Shown: positions 1 to 8,200 of the stretch, in pieces | How the letters are laid out: each line of letters starts with the position of its first letter | Numbering within the stretch: position 1 is the stretch's first letter | Source: JANJUB01 sp964586225 | GTDB lineage: Bacteria > Armatimonadota > Fimbriimonadia > Fimbriimonadales > Fimbriimonadaceae | Length of the DNA stretch: 28,582 nt | NCBI GenBank assembly: GCA_964586225.1 | Contig: CAZPHD010000038.1 | Span: 1-28,582 of the forward strand | Direction: 5' to 3' | Notes under the pieces: generated by a model | Seen by the model: the letters and a program-made list of their open reading frames with translations, nothing else | Databases searched by the model: none | What the model was told of the DNA's origin: nothing | Position numbers and translations under genes: made by a program

Positions 1-2
1 GA

Positions 3-719
3 AAGAACGACAAGGGCGAAGCACTGTCCCAGTCGGAACTTGATGCGCTCAAAGACCAGCTGGAAGCCGCCAAGAAGCAAGCCCAAGAGATCAAGCTCTC
101 CAAGAAGGCCCAAGAGTTCATGAAGCGCCTCACCAGCCACCCGAAGTACAAGGAGCTGATGGAACTCGCGAAGGAACTCGCCAAGGCCAATCAGCGCGCG
201 GCTGAGAATCCCAACCAACCTTCCCTCACCCAGGAGCAGATCGATGAGTTGAACCGCAAGCTCGAAGAACTCGCTGATCAGCTCAAGGATGACAAGGACC
301 TGGAAGCGTTCCTGGAAAACCTGAAAGCTTCGCTCAAAGAATGCGAGGGCCAATGCGACTCGGCGGGACTCGGGCTTGGTCTATTGGCATTGCTTCCGTC
401 GTGGGGCCCGAGCGGTCCCGGTCAAGATAACTTCTTCCGTGACATCGGTCAGGTGCCGCAGTCGGAGAATGAGCAGGACATCAAGGCGACTTCCGACGTC
501 AAGGGTGTCCGCGGGCAGCGCCAGGACAAGGGCGACGAGACGTACATGGAAATCAAGGGCCCGGCCTCGCTCGGCGAGCGCTCGAAGACCCCCTACTTCA
601 AGGTCATGCCCAAGTATCGCAAGCAAGCCGAAGAAGCGATGAACAAGGATCGCATTCCGAAAGAGCACCAGAAACGCGTGCGCGACTACTTCGACTCGCT
701 GAACCGAGGCAAGTCGTGA
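3..719 (+). CDS. C-terminal part of a coiled-coil protein at the head of a MoxR/VWA operon (5' end outside window)
   Basis: The reading frame is open from the first bases of the window, so the gene starts upstream; about 238 codons are seen. The N-terminal two thirds is charged, rich in K, E, A, L and Q, and looks like a long coiled coil. A short hydrophobic stretch with LGLGLLALLPSW follows, then a Gly/Asp/Gln-rich linker, then a basic C-terminus (YRKQAEEAMNKDRIPKEHQ, then RDYFDSL). From memory, large membrane proteins encoded beside MoxR genes often end in a similar 'P-x-x-Y/H...V-R-x-Y-F' segment; that comparison was not tested. The stop overlaps the GTG start of the MoxR gene (GTGA), so the two are translationally coupled. 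No catalytic motif is visible. Function is unknown, probably structural or regulatory in the same envelope-associated complex. Confidence 0.8.
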   Translation, partial: KNDKGEALSQSELDALKDQLEAAKKQAQEIKLSKKAQEFMKRLTSHPKYKELMELAKELAKANQRAAENPNQPSLTQEQIDELNRKLEELADQLKDDKDLEAFLENLKASLKECEGQCDSAGLGLGLLALLPSWGPSGPGQDNFFRDIGQVPQSENEQDIKATSDVKGVRGQRQDKGDETYMEIKGPASLGERSKTPYFKVMPKYRKQAEEAMNKDRIPKEHQKRVRDYFDSLNRGKS

Positions 720-1693
720 GCGCGGCTTGGTTCCGCGAGACCTTCGACGGCATTCGTACCGAGCTTGGCAAGGTCATCGTCGGGCAAGACGAGATCGTTG
801 AGGGCGTCCTCATGGGGCTCGCTGCAAACGGGCACGTCTTGCTCGAAGGCATGCCGGGGCTGGGTAAGACGTTGCTCGTTCGATCGCTCAGCGAAGTCCT
901 GCACCTGTCCTTCAGCCGCATTCAGTTCACGCCCGACCTGATGCCCGCCGACGTCACGGGCACGAACGTGCTCAGCGGCGGTCAGTTTGAGTTTCGCCGT
1001 GGACCCATCTTTGCCCATCTCGTCCTCGCTGACGAAATCAACCGCGCGACGCCCAAGACCCAGTCGGCCATGCTCGAAGCCATGCAAGAGCGATCGGTCA
1101 CCGTCGGCGGCCATCGCCACACGCGTGACGAACCGTGCCGCGGCGTGGCGACGCAAAACCGGATTGAGCAGGAAGGCACCGACCCGCTACCCGAGGCCCA
1201 GCTTGACCGTTTCTTCCTCAAGCTGATCGTGCCCTCGCCCACGCGAGCCGAGTTGGCCGAGATCGTCAACCGCACGACGGGCTCGACGGAAGCCACCTTG
1301 ACGCCGGTCGCCGATCGCGAGGCGGTGCTGAAGATGCGCCAAGTCGTCCGCGAGGTGACGGTCGCCGATCCCGTGCTTCAATACGCACTCTCCTTCGTGC
1401 TGGGGACCCAGCCCGATTCGCCCGACGCCGCGCCCGATGCCCAGCAATATCTGAGGTTTGGAGCGTCCCCGCGGGGAGCTCAAGCCTTGATCACCGCGGG
1501 CAAGATTGTCGCCCTCCGCTCCGAGCGGTTCAATGTTTCGAAGGACGACATCAAGAAGGTTGCGAAATCAACGCTTCGACACCGGATCGGGTTGAACTTT
1601 GAGGCCGAAGCCGACGGCATGACGGCCGACGCGGTGCTGGATCGCCTGATCGAACATGTGGAGCGGCGGGATCGCGACCCGCTGCCGGTGTGA
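716..1693 (+). CDS. MoxR-family AAA+ ATPase
   Basis: This 325-residue protein has the MoxR (AAA_3) layout: Walker A GMPGLGKT (residues 45-52), the FTPDLMPADVTG segment (71-82), RRGPIFA ahead of Walker B LVLADEINRA (102-111), sensor-region ATQN (145-148) and PLPEAQLDRF (158-167), then the C-terminal lid. MoxR ATPases act as chaperones that assemble or activate VWA-domain partners and metal-containing complexes, which fits the three VWA/DUF58 genes downstream. The GTG start overlaps the upstream stop. The usual aromatic/aliphatic segment and Pro around ATQNPIE are replaced here by CRGVATQNRIE; Walker A and B are intact, so ATPase activity is still expected. Family assignment is secure; the substrate is unknown. 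Confidence 0.96.
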   Translation: MSAAWFRETFDGIRTELGKVIVGQDEIVEGVLMGLAANGHVLLEGMPGLGKTLLVRSLSEVLHLSFSRIQFTPDLMPADVTGTNVLSGGQFEFRRGPIFAHLVLADEINRATPKTQSAMLEAMQERSVTVGGHRHTRDEPCRGVATQNRIEQEGTDPLPEAQLDRFFLKLIVPSPTRAELAEIVNRTTGSTEATLTPVADREAVLKMRQVVREVTVADPVLQYALSFVLGTQPDSPDAAPDAQQYLRFGASPRGAQALITAGKIVALRSERFNVSKDDIKKVAKSTLRHRIGLNFEAEADGMTADAVLDRLIEHVERRDRDPLPV

Positions 1694-1696
1694 GCC

Positions 1697-2386
1697 ATGT
1701 GTGCTCGCTACACGATGCGCACGTCGGCCGAGACGCTGTTTGACGTCTTCGAACTCGACGAGGCGGAAGAACTTGGCGCGACACCGCCCATCGTGCGGCC
1801 GACCGACACCGCCGCCGTTGTCCTCATTAACGAGGGCCGTCGCGTCGGTCGGATGCATCGATGGGGCCTTGTCCCGTTCTGGGCGAAAGACCTGAAGATC
1901 GGCGTCAAGATGATCAATGCGCGGAGCGAGACCGCCTTCGAAAAGCCCGCCTTCCGCGAGGCGATTCTGAAGCGAAGGTGCCTCGTGCCCGCCGACGCGT
2001 TCTTCGAATGGACCGACATCGAGGACGAGGGTCTCGATCTGTTTGGCGAGAAGCGCAAAAGCAAGCCGCGCAAGCAACCCCAGCTCATCAGCGTCGCCGA
2101 TCAGCCCATCTTCGCGTTTGCGGGGCTGTACGAATCGTGGAAGGACCGAGCCACAGGTGCTCGCGTCCCAACCTTCACCATCCTCACGTGCGAGCCCAAC
2201 GCCGTGGTCGAACCCATCCACGACCGGATGCCGGTGATCCTCACCCGTGATCGGCAGGCTGCCTGGCTTGACCCTGCGCTGGACGACGTCGAAGCGATCG
2301 CCGCGCTGATGGAGCCGATCTCTGCCGCCGTCACGCAGGTGGTTGCGGTTCCGAGTGCTGATGACCCCGCGAGGCTGATGGCATGA
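1697..2386 (+). CDS. SRAP-domain (YedK/HMCES-like) DNA-protein crosslink protein
   Basis: The 229-residue protein begins MCARYT, giving the catalytic Cys2 once the initiator Met is removed. Other family residues are in place: NARSE (74-78), AFFEW with E104, FAGLYESW (141-148) and the His of IHDRMPVIL (H175). SRAP proteins form a covalent thiazolidine link to abasic sites in single-stranded DNA and so shield them from breakage. Length and motif order match the family. A lysine-rich insert (about 110-130) follows the E104 motif. The gene starts 3 bases after the MoxR stop and its own stop overlaps the DUF58 start (ATGA). It is therefore embedded in an operon otherwise devoted to MoxR/VWA proteins, and nothing in the sequence explains that pairing. 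Confidence 0.95.
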   Translation: MCARYTMRTSAETLFDVFELDEAEELGATPPIVRPTDTAAVVLINEGRRVGRMHRWGLVPFWAKDLKIGVKMINARSETAFEKPAFREAILKRRCLVPADAFFEWTDIEDEGLDLFGEKRKSKPRKQPQLISVADQPIFAFAGLYESWKDRATGARVPTFTILTCEPNAVVEPIHDRMPVILTRDRQAAWLDPALDDVEAIAALMEPISAAVTQVVAVPSADDPARLMA

Positions 2387-3258
2387 GCCTGGTGCTGGGG
2401 CCGAGCGAGTTTCGCATGATCGAGGGGCTGCGCTTGGCTCCGCGCCGATCGTTTCACGGCCGTATCCGCGGCGAGCGGCTGACCCGCAAACGTGGCATCA
2501 GCATCGAGTTCGCCGACTACCGCGAATACGCCGAAGGCGACGACCTGCGCCACCTCGATTGGAATGTCCTCGCGCGACTCCAGCACCCCGTCATCAAGAC
2601 CTATCAGGACGAGGAAGACCTCGCGGTGTACATCCTCCTCGACGCCTCGGCAAGCATGCAGTTCGGCGATCCGCCGAAGTCACAACTTGCTCGCGAAGTC
2701 GCGGCTGCCCTCAGCTACGTCGCGCTATGTGGGCAAGATGCGGTGATCCCGATGGCGCTCGGCGCCCCGCGCCAACCACTGACGACCTACCGCGGGCGCG
2801 CTGCGTACGCACGAGTTTGCGGGTGGATGGCGGGCGTAACTGAAACCAGCGGCCTCGGGCTTGCGATGTCTTTGCGCGACTTCCTCAAGCGCAACGCGCG
2901 GCCGGGATTTGTGGCACTGATTTCCGATGGTCTCGATCCCGACGCCGCCGACCAGATTCGTGTGCTGGGCGGTCGCGGTTTTGAGGTGAATCTGCTCCAG
3001 ATCCTGGCGCCCGAAGAGCTGGATCCCGACCTTGAAGGCGATCTGCGCCTACTGGATGCTGAAACTGACCGCGTGGTCGAACTCACCGCCAACCGAGACG
3101 CCTTGCGCGTCTACGCTGAGAACCTTGCTCAGCACAACGCAAGCCTCGAAGCCGCGTGCCGTCGCTTCGGCGGACGCTACGAACGCGTGCGTTCAGACCT
3201 TGGCTTGACCTCGCTCATCCGTGACCACCTTCGCAAGGGAGGCTGGTTCCAAACGTGA
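2383..3258 (+). CDS. DUF58 domain protein (VWA-like, MoxR-associated)
   Basis: The 291-residue protein carries the DUF58 signature: RRSFHGRIRGERLTRKRG (21-38), then FADYREYAEGDDLRHLDW (43-60), then a VWA-like core with MIDAS motif DASAS (87-91) and LISDGLDPDAAD further on. Proteins of this type sit beside MoxR ATPases and BatA/BatB-like membrane proteins in many bacteria. They are usually treated as partners of the ATPase, but their biochemical function is not settled. No signal peptide or membrane helix is evident, so a cytoplasmic location is likely. The start overlaps the SRAP stop (ATGA) and the stop overlaps the next gene (GTGA). Confidence 0.95.
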   Translation: MSLVLGPSEFRMIEGLRLAPRRSFHGRIRGERLTRKRGISIEFADYREYAEGDDLRHLDWNVLARLQHPVIKTYQDEEDLAVYILLDASASMQFGDPPKSQLAREVAAALSYVALCGQDAVIPMALGAPRQPLTTYRGRAAYARVCGWMAGVTETSGLGLAMSLRDFLKRNARPGFVALISDGLDPDAADQIRVLGGRGFEVNLLQILAPEELDPDLEGDLRLLDAETDRVVELTANRDALRVYAENLAQHNASLEAACRRFGGRYERVRSDLGLTSLIRDHLRKGGWFQT

Positions 3259-5036
3259 ACCTCGTTGCCCCCGGCGCGCTGCTGTGGCTGATCCCGCTGG
3301 CGGGCATCATTGTCGCGCTCTATCTGCTGAAGATGCGCCGCCGCGATGTCCGCGTGCCCGCCACCTTCCTGTGGCCCGCGATGACCTACGAGATCCGCGC
3401 CAACTCGCTTTTCCAGCGGTTGAAGTTCTCGTGGTTGATGGTGCTGCAGTTGCTCGCGCTCGCGGCGATCGTTTTTGCCCTCGCCCGTCCGCAGATGATG
3501 CAGAAGGGACTCGGCGGAGCGGTCACGATTATCGTGCTGGATACGAGCGCGAGCATGTCGGCCACGGATGTGCGCCCGAGCCGATTCGCCGAAGCTGTTC
3601 GTCAAGCCCAAGCCCTGATCGCCAGCGCGCAGAGCACGGATCGAATGGCGCTGATCGAGGCCGGTCCGACCCCGCGCGTCATCGCGTCGCTCAGCGGCGA
3701 GCCGGGTCGACTGCGGCGTGCCCTCACGGAGGTCAAGCCCACCGACGCCGAAAGCAATGTTGGAGAGGCACTTCGTCTCGCCGCTTCGCTGGCCGCCAAC
3801 CAGCCGTCGGCGCGCATCATCTTGCTCTCGGACGGCGTCTTCCCCGAAGTCGCGAACTTCTCGCCCGGCAAGGCGGAGGTCGTGTTCCCCCGCATCGGCA
3901 CCTCAGGTGAAAACACCGCCATCAACGCCTTCGCCATGGCCGACACGTCGCGAGGTCGCGAACTCTACTATGGGGTGCGGAACTTCGGCACGAAGTCGGC
4001 GGCCGTCAAGATTCAGCTTTTCGCCGACGGCAAGCTCTTTGATTCCAAGGGGCTCGACCTGCAGCCCGGTCAGACGATCGGCGACACCGTGCGCGCTCCC
4101 GCAGGGGCAAAGCTTCTTGAGGCCAAGCTGGACTCCGACGACGCCCTCAAGGCCGATGATTACGCAGTGACACTCGCCGATCCGGGCTCGTCGCTTCGGG
4201 TCTTACTCGTGTCGAACGGCAACCTGTTTCTGGAGCGCGCGCTGTCCCTGGAGCCCCGTGTCGTCCTCGACAAAGCCACGAAGATTCCCGACAGCGGCGA
4301 TTGGGATGTGGCCGTGCTTGACGGTGTGGATTCGCCGAAGATTCCCGCGCGAGCGGTGCTGCGGTTTGGGGCATCGAGCCGCAAGCTCGATCTGCGCAAG
4401 CCGACCTTTGCTGAGGTGACGACTCAGCATCCGATTCTAGCGGGCGTCGATCTGACCGAAGTGTATGTGGACGTCGCCGAGTCGGGGGCGGGGCCTGCCG
4501 ATTCTGACGTGCTCGCCACGTTCCGCAATGGCACACCCGCGATCCTCGCCCGCCGCACGCCGTCGCTTCGCGAAGTGCAGGTTGGATTCAAGCCGCTCGA
4601 CTCCGACTTCCCGCTTCAGGTTGGCTTTCCGATCTTCCTTTCCAACGCGTTGGAATGGCTCGTCCCGCCGGTCTCACGAGGGACGGAGTTGGTCGTTGAC
4701 GCCGGGCGGACCGTGTCCCTACCCGTGACCGGCGATCAAGACGTCACACAAACCGGCCCTGACGGAAGCGTCACCATCAAACCCGTCAACGGCACCGTGA
4801 TCCTCCGCGATCTGCGCCGCGTCGGCACTTACGAAGTCGCGGGACGCAAGGTCCACGTCACGTTCCGAAGCGACGAAGAGTCGGCCATCGCTCCCCAGGA
4901 CCGGGTGATGCTGGGTGGCAAGCCCATCGCCAGCACCGGTTCCGTCTCGCGCATGTCCGATCTCTGGCGGTGGGTTGCGCTCCTAGGCTTGCTCGTGCTT
5001 GCGGGCGAATGGTGGCTCTTTGCGAGGCGGTCCTAG
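3255..5036 (+). CDS. BatA-type membrane protein with VWA domain
   Basis: The 593-residue protein opens with the 'aerotolerance regulator' N-terminal module: membrane helix 1 (about residues 6-25), the LLKMRRRDVRVPATFLW segment (24-40) and helix 2 (about 58-77). A VWA domain follows with MIDAS motif DTSAS (96-100). The long middle part is predicted to be beta-rich and extracytoplasmic, and a C-terminal helix (about 570-590) ends in ARRS. VWA proteins of this class bind a divalent metal and mediate protein-protein contacts at the envelope. GTG is the start, overlapping the DUF58 stop; the next gene starts directly after this stop codon. Family level is clear; the physiological role is unknown. 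Confidence 0.93.
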   Translation: MNLVAPGALLWLIPLAGIIVALYLLKMRRRDVRVPATFLWPAMTYEIRANSLFQRLKFSWLMVLQLLALAAIVFALARPQMMQKGLGGAVTIIVLDTSASMSATDVRPSRFAEAVRQAQALIASAQSTDRMALIEAGPTPRVIASLSGEPGRLRRALTEVKPTDAESNVGEALRLAASLAANQPSARIILLSDGVFPEVANFSPGKAEVVFPRIGTSGENTAINAFAMADTSRGRELYYGVRNFGTKSAAVKIQLFADGKLFDSKGLDLQPGQTIGDTVRAPAGAKLLEAKLDSDDALKADDYAVTLADPGSSLRVLLVSNGNLFLERALSLEPRVVLDKATKIPDSGDWDVAVLDGVDSPKIPARAVLRFGASSRKLDLRKPTFAEVTTQHPILAGVDLTEVYVDVAESGAGPADSDVLATFRNGTPAILARRTPSLREVQVGFKPLDSDFPLQVGFPIFLSNALEWLVPPVSRGTELVVDAGRTVSLPVTGDQDVTQTGPDGSVTIKPVNGTVILRDLRRVGTYEVAGRKVHVTFRSDEESAIAPQDRVMLGGKPIASTGSVSRMSDLWRWVALLGLLVLAGEWWLFARRS

Positions 5037-7856
5037 ATGATCGCGTTCACCCAGCCCTGGTGGTTGCTTCTGTTGATCCCAGTCGCGGCGGGGCTGGCAT
5101 TCAGCTACCGCTATGTGAGCGGGATGATGCGATGGCGCAAGCGGTTCTCGTTCGCGCTCCGGGCGGTACTCGCGGCTTGCTTGGTGGTGGCGCTAGCTGG
5201 TCCCGAGAGTCGACGACCCAATGAGGGCGTCTGCACCATCTTCCTGCTTGACCGCTCGGATAGCATCGCCGACAGTGATCGCGAACGCCAGCTCAAGTTT
5301 GTGAGTGAGGCAGTTCGTAAGCTTGGCCCGAATGATCAGGCTGCCGTCATTGCCTTCGGCAAGGACGCATCGGTGGATGTCGCGCCGGGCAAGATTCCGG
5401 GTCTGTCGCGCGTGCTCAGCGTCGTCGACGGCTCCTCGACCGACCTGGCGGCCGCGATAAGGCTCGCCACCGCCAGCTTCCCCGACGGAAAGTCGCGCCG
5501 TATGGTGCTCCTGTCCGACGGCAACGAGACCGCGGGCGATGCCGCCGAAGCCGCTACCGTAGCCGCTACCGACAACATCCCGATTGACCACGTCGTGCTC
5601 GGTACTCAGCGCCGCGAAGGCGAAGCCGTCCTCGTGCAGACCGACATGCCGAGCGAAACTCGGCAGGGCCAGCCGTTCGCGATTCGGGTGACCGTCGACG
5701 CGATGAATCCCGGCTCCGCCGAGCTTCACCTTGACCGCAACGGTGTCACCCTACAGAAGATCCCGGTCACGCTTGACGAGGGCCGGAACACCTTTGTGAT
5801 CAATCAGCGGCTCGACGATACGGGCTTCCATCGCTTCCGCGTAACACTCCATTCGCCAACCGATCGGGACAACCGCAATAACGTCGGCATGGGGTTCGTG
5901 GCCGTCCGTGGACGTCCGCGTGTTTTGCTCGCGCAAGATGACACCAGCCGCACGGAGTTGGCCGAAGCCCTTCGACAGAACGGGCTCGACGTCGATCTCC
6001 GCCCCGCTACGGGCCTTCCCGTCCGCCCGGAAGAGTATCAGCCCTACGACACGGTGTACTTCAACGATCTGAACGCCGCGCGCGTCTCACCCTCACAGCA
6101 ACGACTCGTGCAGTCGGCCGTTCGCGATTCGGGCATCGGCTTTGGCATGGTCGGTGGCGAGAACTCGTTTCTCCCAGGCGGCTGGTACGGCACTCCCGTT
6201 GCCGAGACGCTGCCCGTCGACCTCGATATCCGTCAGCGTAAGAGCTTCCCCAGCACGACCATCCTGGTCATCTCCGACACATCGGGGTCGATGGGCATGG
6301 TCGAAGATGGTCAGCCCAAAGTCCGTCTCGCCGCCAAGGCCGCCGAGCAAACCGTTCAGATGATGTCGGCCGTGGACAAGGTCGGCGTCGTCGCCAGCAC
6401 GGACGGAATCGAGTTTGTGGCCCCGATCCAGAAGCTGACCAACAAGTCCGCCGTCATATCGCAAATCCGACGGCTCGACGTGGGCGGAGGCGGTATCTAC
6501 ATGCGCCCATCCATGGAGTTCGCGAAGAAGCATCTCGTCCCCGACGACTCGAAAGTGCGGCACCTGATTATCCTTGCCGACGGCTCCGACTGCGACCTTC
6601 AGGAAGGCACGATTCCAATGGCCGCGGACCTGCTGCGCCAGAAGATCACGACGACGTGCGTTGCCATCGGCGACGGGCCCCACGTCCCCTACCTCCGGGC
6701 GCTCGCCCTTGCCGGCGGCGGCCGTTTCTACCTTGCCCAAAAGGCCAGCCAGCTCCCGGCCATCTTCACCCAAGACGCGGCTGTCATGTCGCGCTCGGCC
6801 ATCGAAGAAGGGGCATTCTTCCCGAAGATCGCCCTCGGCGAAGAGATTCTTCGCGGGATCGACACCGATGGCATCCCGGCCCTCCTCGCCTACTGCCTGA
6901 CCGATGCTAGGCCCCTGGCCCGCGTGGGCATGCGGACCAAGAAAGACGATCCACTGCTCGCGGTTTGGCAATACGGCCTCGGCTCATCGCTCGCCTTCAC
7001 CAGCGACGCCCAAGCCCGGTGGGCCGCCAAGTGGGTGGAGTGGGACGCCTTCGGCCAGTTCTGGGCACAAGCGACACGGTCAATCGCCCGCCGCGCCACG
7101 TCGAACACCTATCAGATCACGACCAACCAGACCGGTAGCGGCGGCTCGGTTAAAATCGTCGCCCAAGATGCCAACGGGAATCCCGTCAATGAGCTGCCCG
7201 ACCAAGTCCGGCTCGCGCTCCCGAGTGGTGGCTTCCAAGATCTGACCCTTACGCAAACCGGCCCGGGCACCTTTGAGTCCAAGTTCCCCACCGGCGAGTT
7301 GGGCAGTTACATCGTCTCGGTGTCAGAAAAGGATCCTTTGGGTGGAAATCGCACGTCGTCTTCGGGCTTCTCGATTCCCTACCCCGCCGAATACCGCTCC
7401 TACCGCTTCAATCCGGCGCTCCTCGCCCAGATCAGTCAAGAGACGGGTGGGCAACCTTTGACCGATCCCGGGCATGCCATTCGTCCCGTCACCGACCCCG
7501 GCTACTCCGTTCAAGAGCTGTGGATGATGTTCGTCATGATCGCCGCATTCTTGTTGCCGTTGGATGTCGCCGCCCGCCGAATCGCCCTGCCGATAGGTCA
7601 GATCTTTGCAAAGCTGCTTGGACTTCTCCGGGGACGCCGGGCTCCGGCCGAAGTGCCCGCCCATGTTGAGCGGCTTCACCGGGCCAAGGAGCGAGCCGCC
7701 CAACCGACCGCCGAATCGGCACCCGCACCCGTCGTCACCAAGTCGCCAGAACCCACGCCCGCCGCGCCGCCGCCGAGCGTCGAACGCACGGGAAGCACGT
7801 CAAGCGCCCTGTTGGAAGCGAAGCGACGCCGGAAGGGGAAGGACGGCGACGGGTAA
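5037..7856 (+). CDS. Large membrane protein with two VWA domains flanking a glutamine-amidotransferase-like region
   Basis: This 939-residue protein has two N-terminal membrane helices (about 8-26 and 38-54) and a first VWA domain with DRSDS (72-76). A beta-rich region follows, then a segment resembling the class I glutamine amidotransferase-like fold found in such proteins (about 298-390, including GFGMVGGENSFLPGGW). The second VWA domain has a textbook MIDAS, DTSGS (414-418). A beta-sandwich-like region leads to a C-terminal helix (about 827-847) and a Pro/Ala-rich cytoplasmic tail. No catalytic Cys-His-Glu triad is visible in the amidotransferase-like part, so it is probably non-enzymatic. 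It is the last gene of the MoxR operon. Its TAA stop lies inside the putative -10 hexamer of the next gene. Confidence 0.92.
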   Translation: MIAFTQPWWLLLLIPVAAGLAFSYRYVSGMMRWRKRFSFALRAVLAACLVVALAGPESRRPNEGVCTIFLLDRSDSIADSDRERQLKFVSEAVRKLGPNDQAAVIAFGKDASVDVAPGKIPGLSRVLSVVDGSSTDLAAAIRLATASFPDGKSRRMVLLSDGNETAGDAAEAATVAATDNIPIDHVVLGTQRREGEAVLVQTDMPSETRQGQPFAIRVTVDAMNPGSAELHLDRNGVTLQKIPVTLDEGRNTFVINQRLDDTGFHRFRVTLHSPTDRDNRNNVGMGFVAVRGRPRVLLAQDDTSRTELAEALRQNGLDVDLRPATGLPVRPEEYQPYDTVYFNDLNAARVSPSQQRLVQSAVRDSGIGFGMVGGENSFLPGGWYGTPVAETLPVDLDIRQRKSFPSTTILVISDTSGSMGMVEDGQPKVRLAAKAAEQTVQMMSAVDKVGVVASTDGIEFVAPIQKLTNKSAVISQIRRLDVGGGGIYMRPSMEFAKKHLVPDDSKVRHLIILADGSDCDLQEGTIPMAADLLRQKITTTCVAIGDGPHVPYLRALALAGGGRFYLAQKASQLPAIFTQDAAVMSRSAIEEGAFFPKIALGEEILRGIDTDGIPALLAYCLTDARPLARVGMRTKKDDPLLAVWQYGLGSSLAFTSDAQARWAAKWVEWDAFGQFWAQATRSIARRATSNTYQITTNQTGSGGSVKIVAQDANGNPVNELPDQVRLALPSGGFQDLTLTQTGPGTFESKFPTGELGSYIVSVSEKDPLGGNRTSSSGFSIPYPAEYRSYRFNPALLAQISQETGGQPLTDPGHAIRPVTDPGYSVQELWMMFVMIAAFLLPLDVAARRIALPIGQIFAKLLGLLRGRRAPAEVPAHVERLHRAKERAAQPTAESAPAPVVTKSPEPTPAAPPPSVERTGSTSSALLEAKRRRKGKDGDG

Positions 7857-7859
7857 AAT
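7854..7859 (+). promoter_or_regulatory. Putative -10 element (TAAAAT) for leaderless expression of the 7866-10350 operon
   Basis: TAAAAT is followed by exactly six bases (CTCTGC) and then the ATG at 7866, so transcription would begin at or next to the start codon. The TAA is also the stop codon of the upstream VWA gene. No Shine-Dalgarno sequence lies in the six-base gap and no convincing -35 hexamer is seen. The same geometry recurs at 11517, 19851 and 26918. Confidence 0.55.
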
Positions 7860-7865
7860 CTCTGC

Positions 7866-8198
7866 ATGGCAAACTGGCGAGAAGGCGATCGAGTCCGCAT
7901 CGTGTCTCGTCCGGTCACCGACGAAGATCGAAAAGCCAATCGGTATTTCGAACACATGTCTGGCCTCATGGGCACGGTGCAAAACATCTACGCACCCGAC
8001 CAAGTCGCGATCAAAGTCGACTCCGACACGCTCACCAAGGTGAGCCGCGACGTGCACAAGATGGCCAATGACCGGATGCGCGAGAAGTTCTTGAACAATG
8101 TCAGCGAAGAGCAGAAGAAGCAGCTGACAAACGACGAGATCAACTTTACGGCCAATTTTGTCCTTCTGGTCCGAGGCGAAGACCTCGAGAAGGTCTGA
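7866..8198 (+). CDS. Small SH3/KOW-like protein of unknown function
   Basis: A 110-residue soluble protein. The N-terminal half (GDRVRIVSRPVTDEDR, then HMSGLMGTVQNIY and VAIKVD, residues 7-52) has the rhythm of an SH3-like or KOW beta-barrel: a 'GDRVRI' strand, then a 'G-x-x-G-T-V' turn. The C-terminal half is helical and charged (MREKFLNNVSEEQKKQL) and ends NFVLLVRGEDLEKV. I do not recognise a named family. It is the first gene of an apparent operon with hisC (2-base gap) and aroF. Its start is supported by the TAAAAT element ending six bases upstream. A nucleic-acid or ribosome-binding role is possible from the fold guess only. Confidence 0.8.
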   Translation: MANWREGDRVRIVSRPVTDEDRKANRYFEHMSGLMGTVQNIYAPDQVAIKVDSDTLTKVSRDVHKMANDRMREKFLNNVSEEQKKQLTNDEINFTANFVLLVRGEDLEKV

Positions 8199-8200
8199 CC

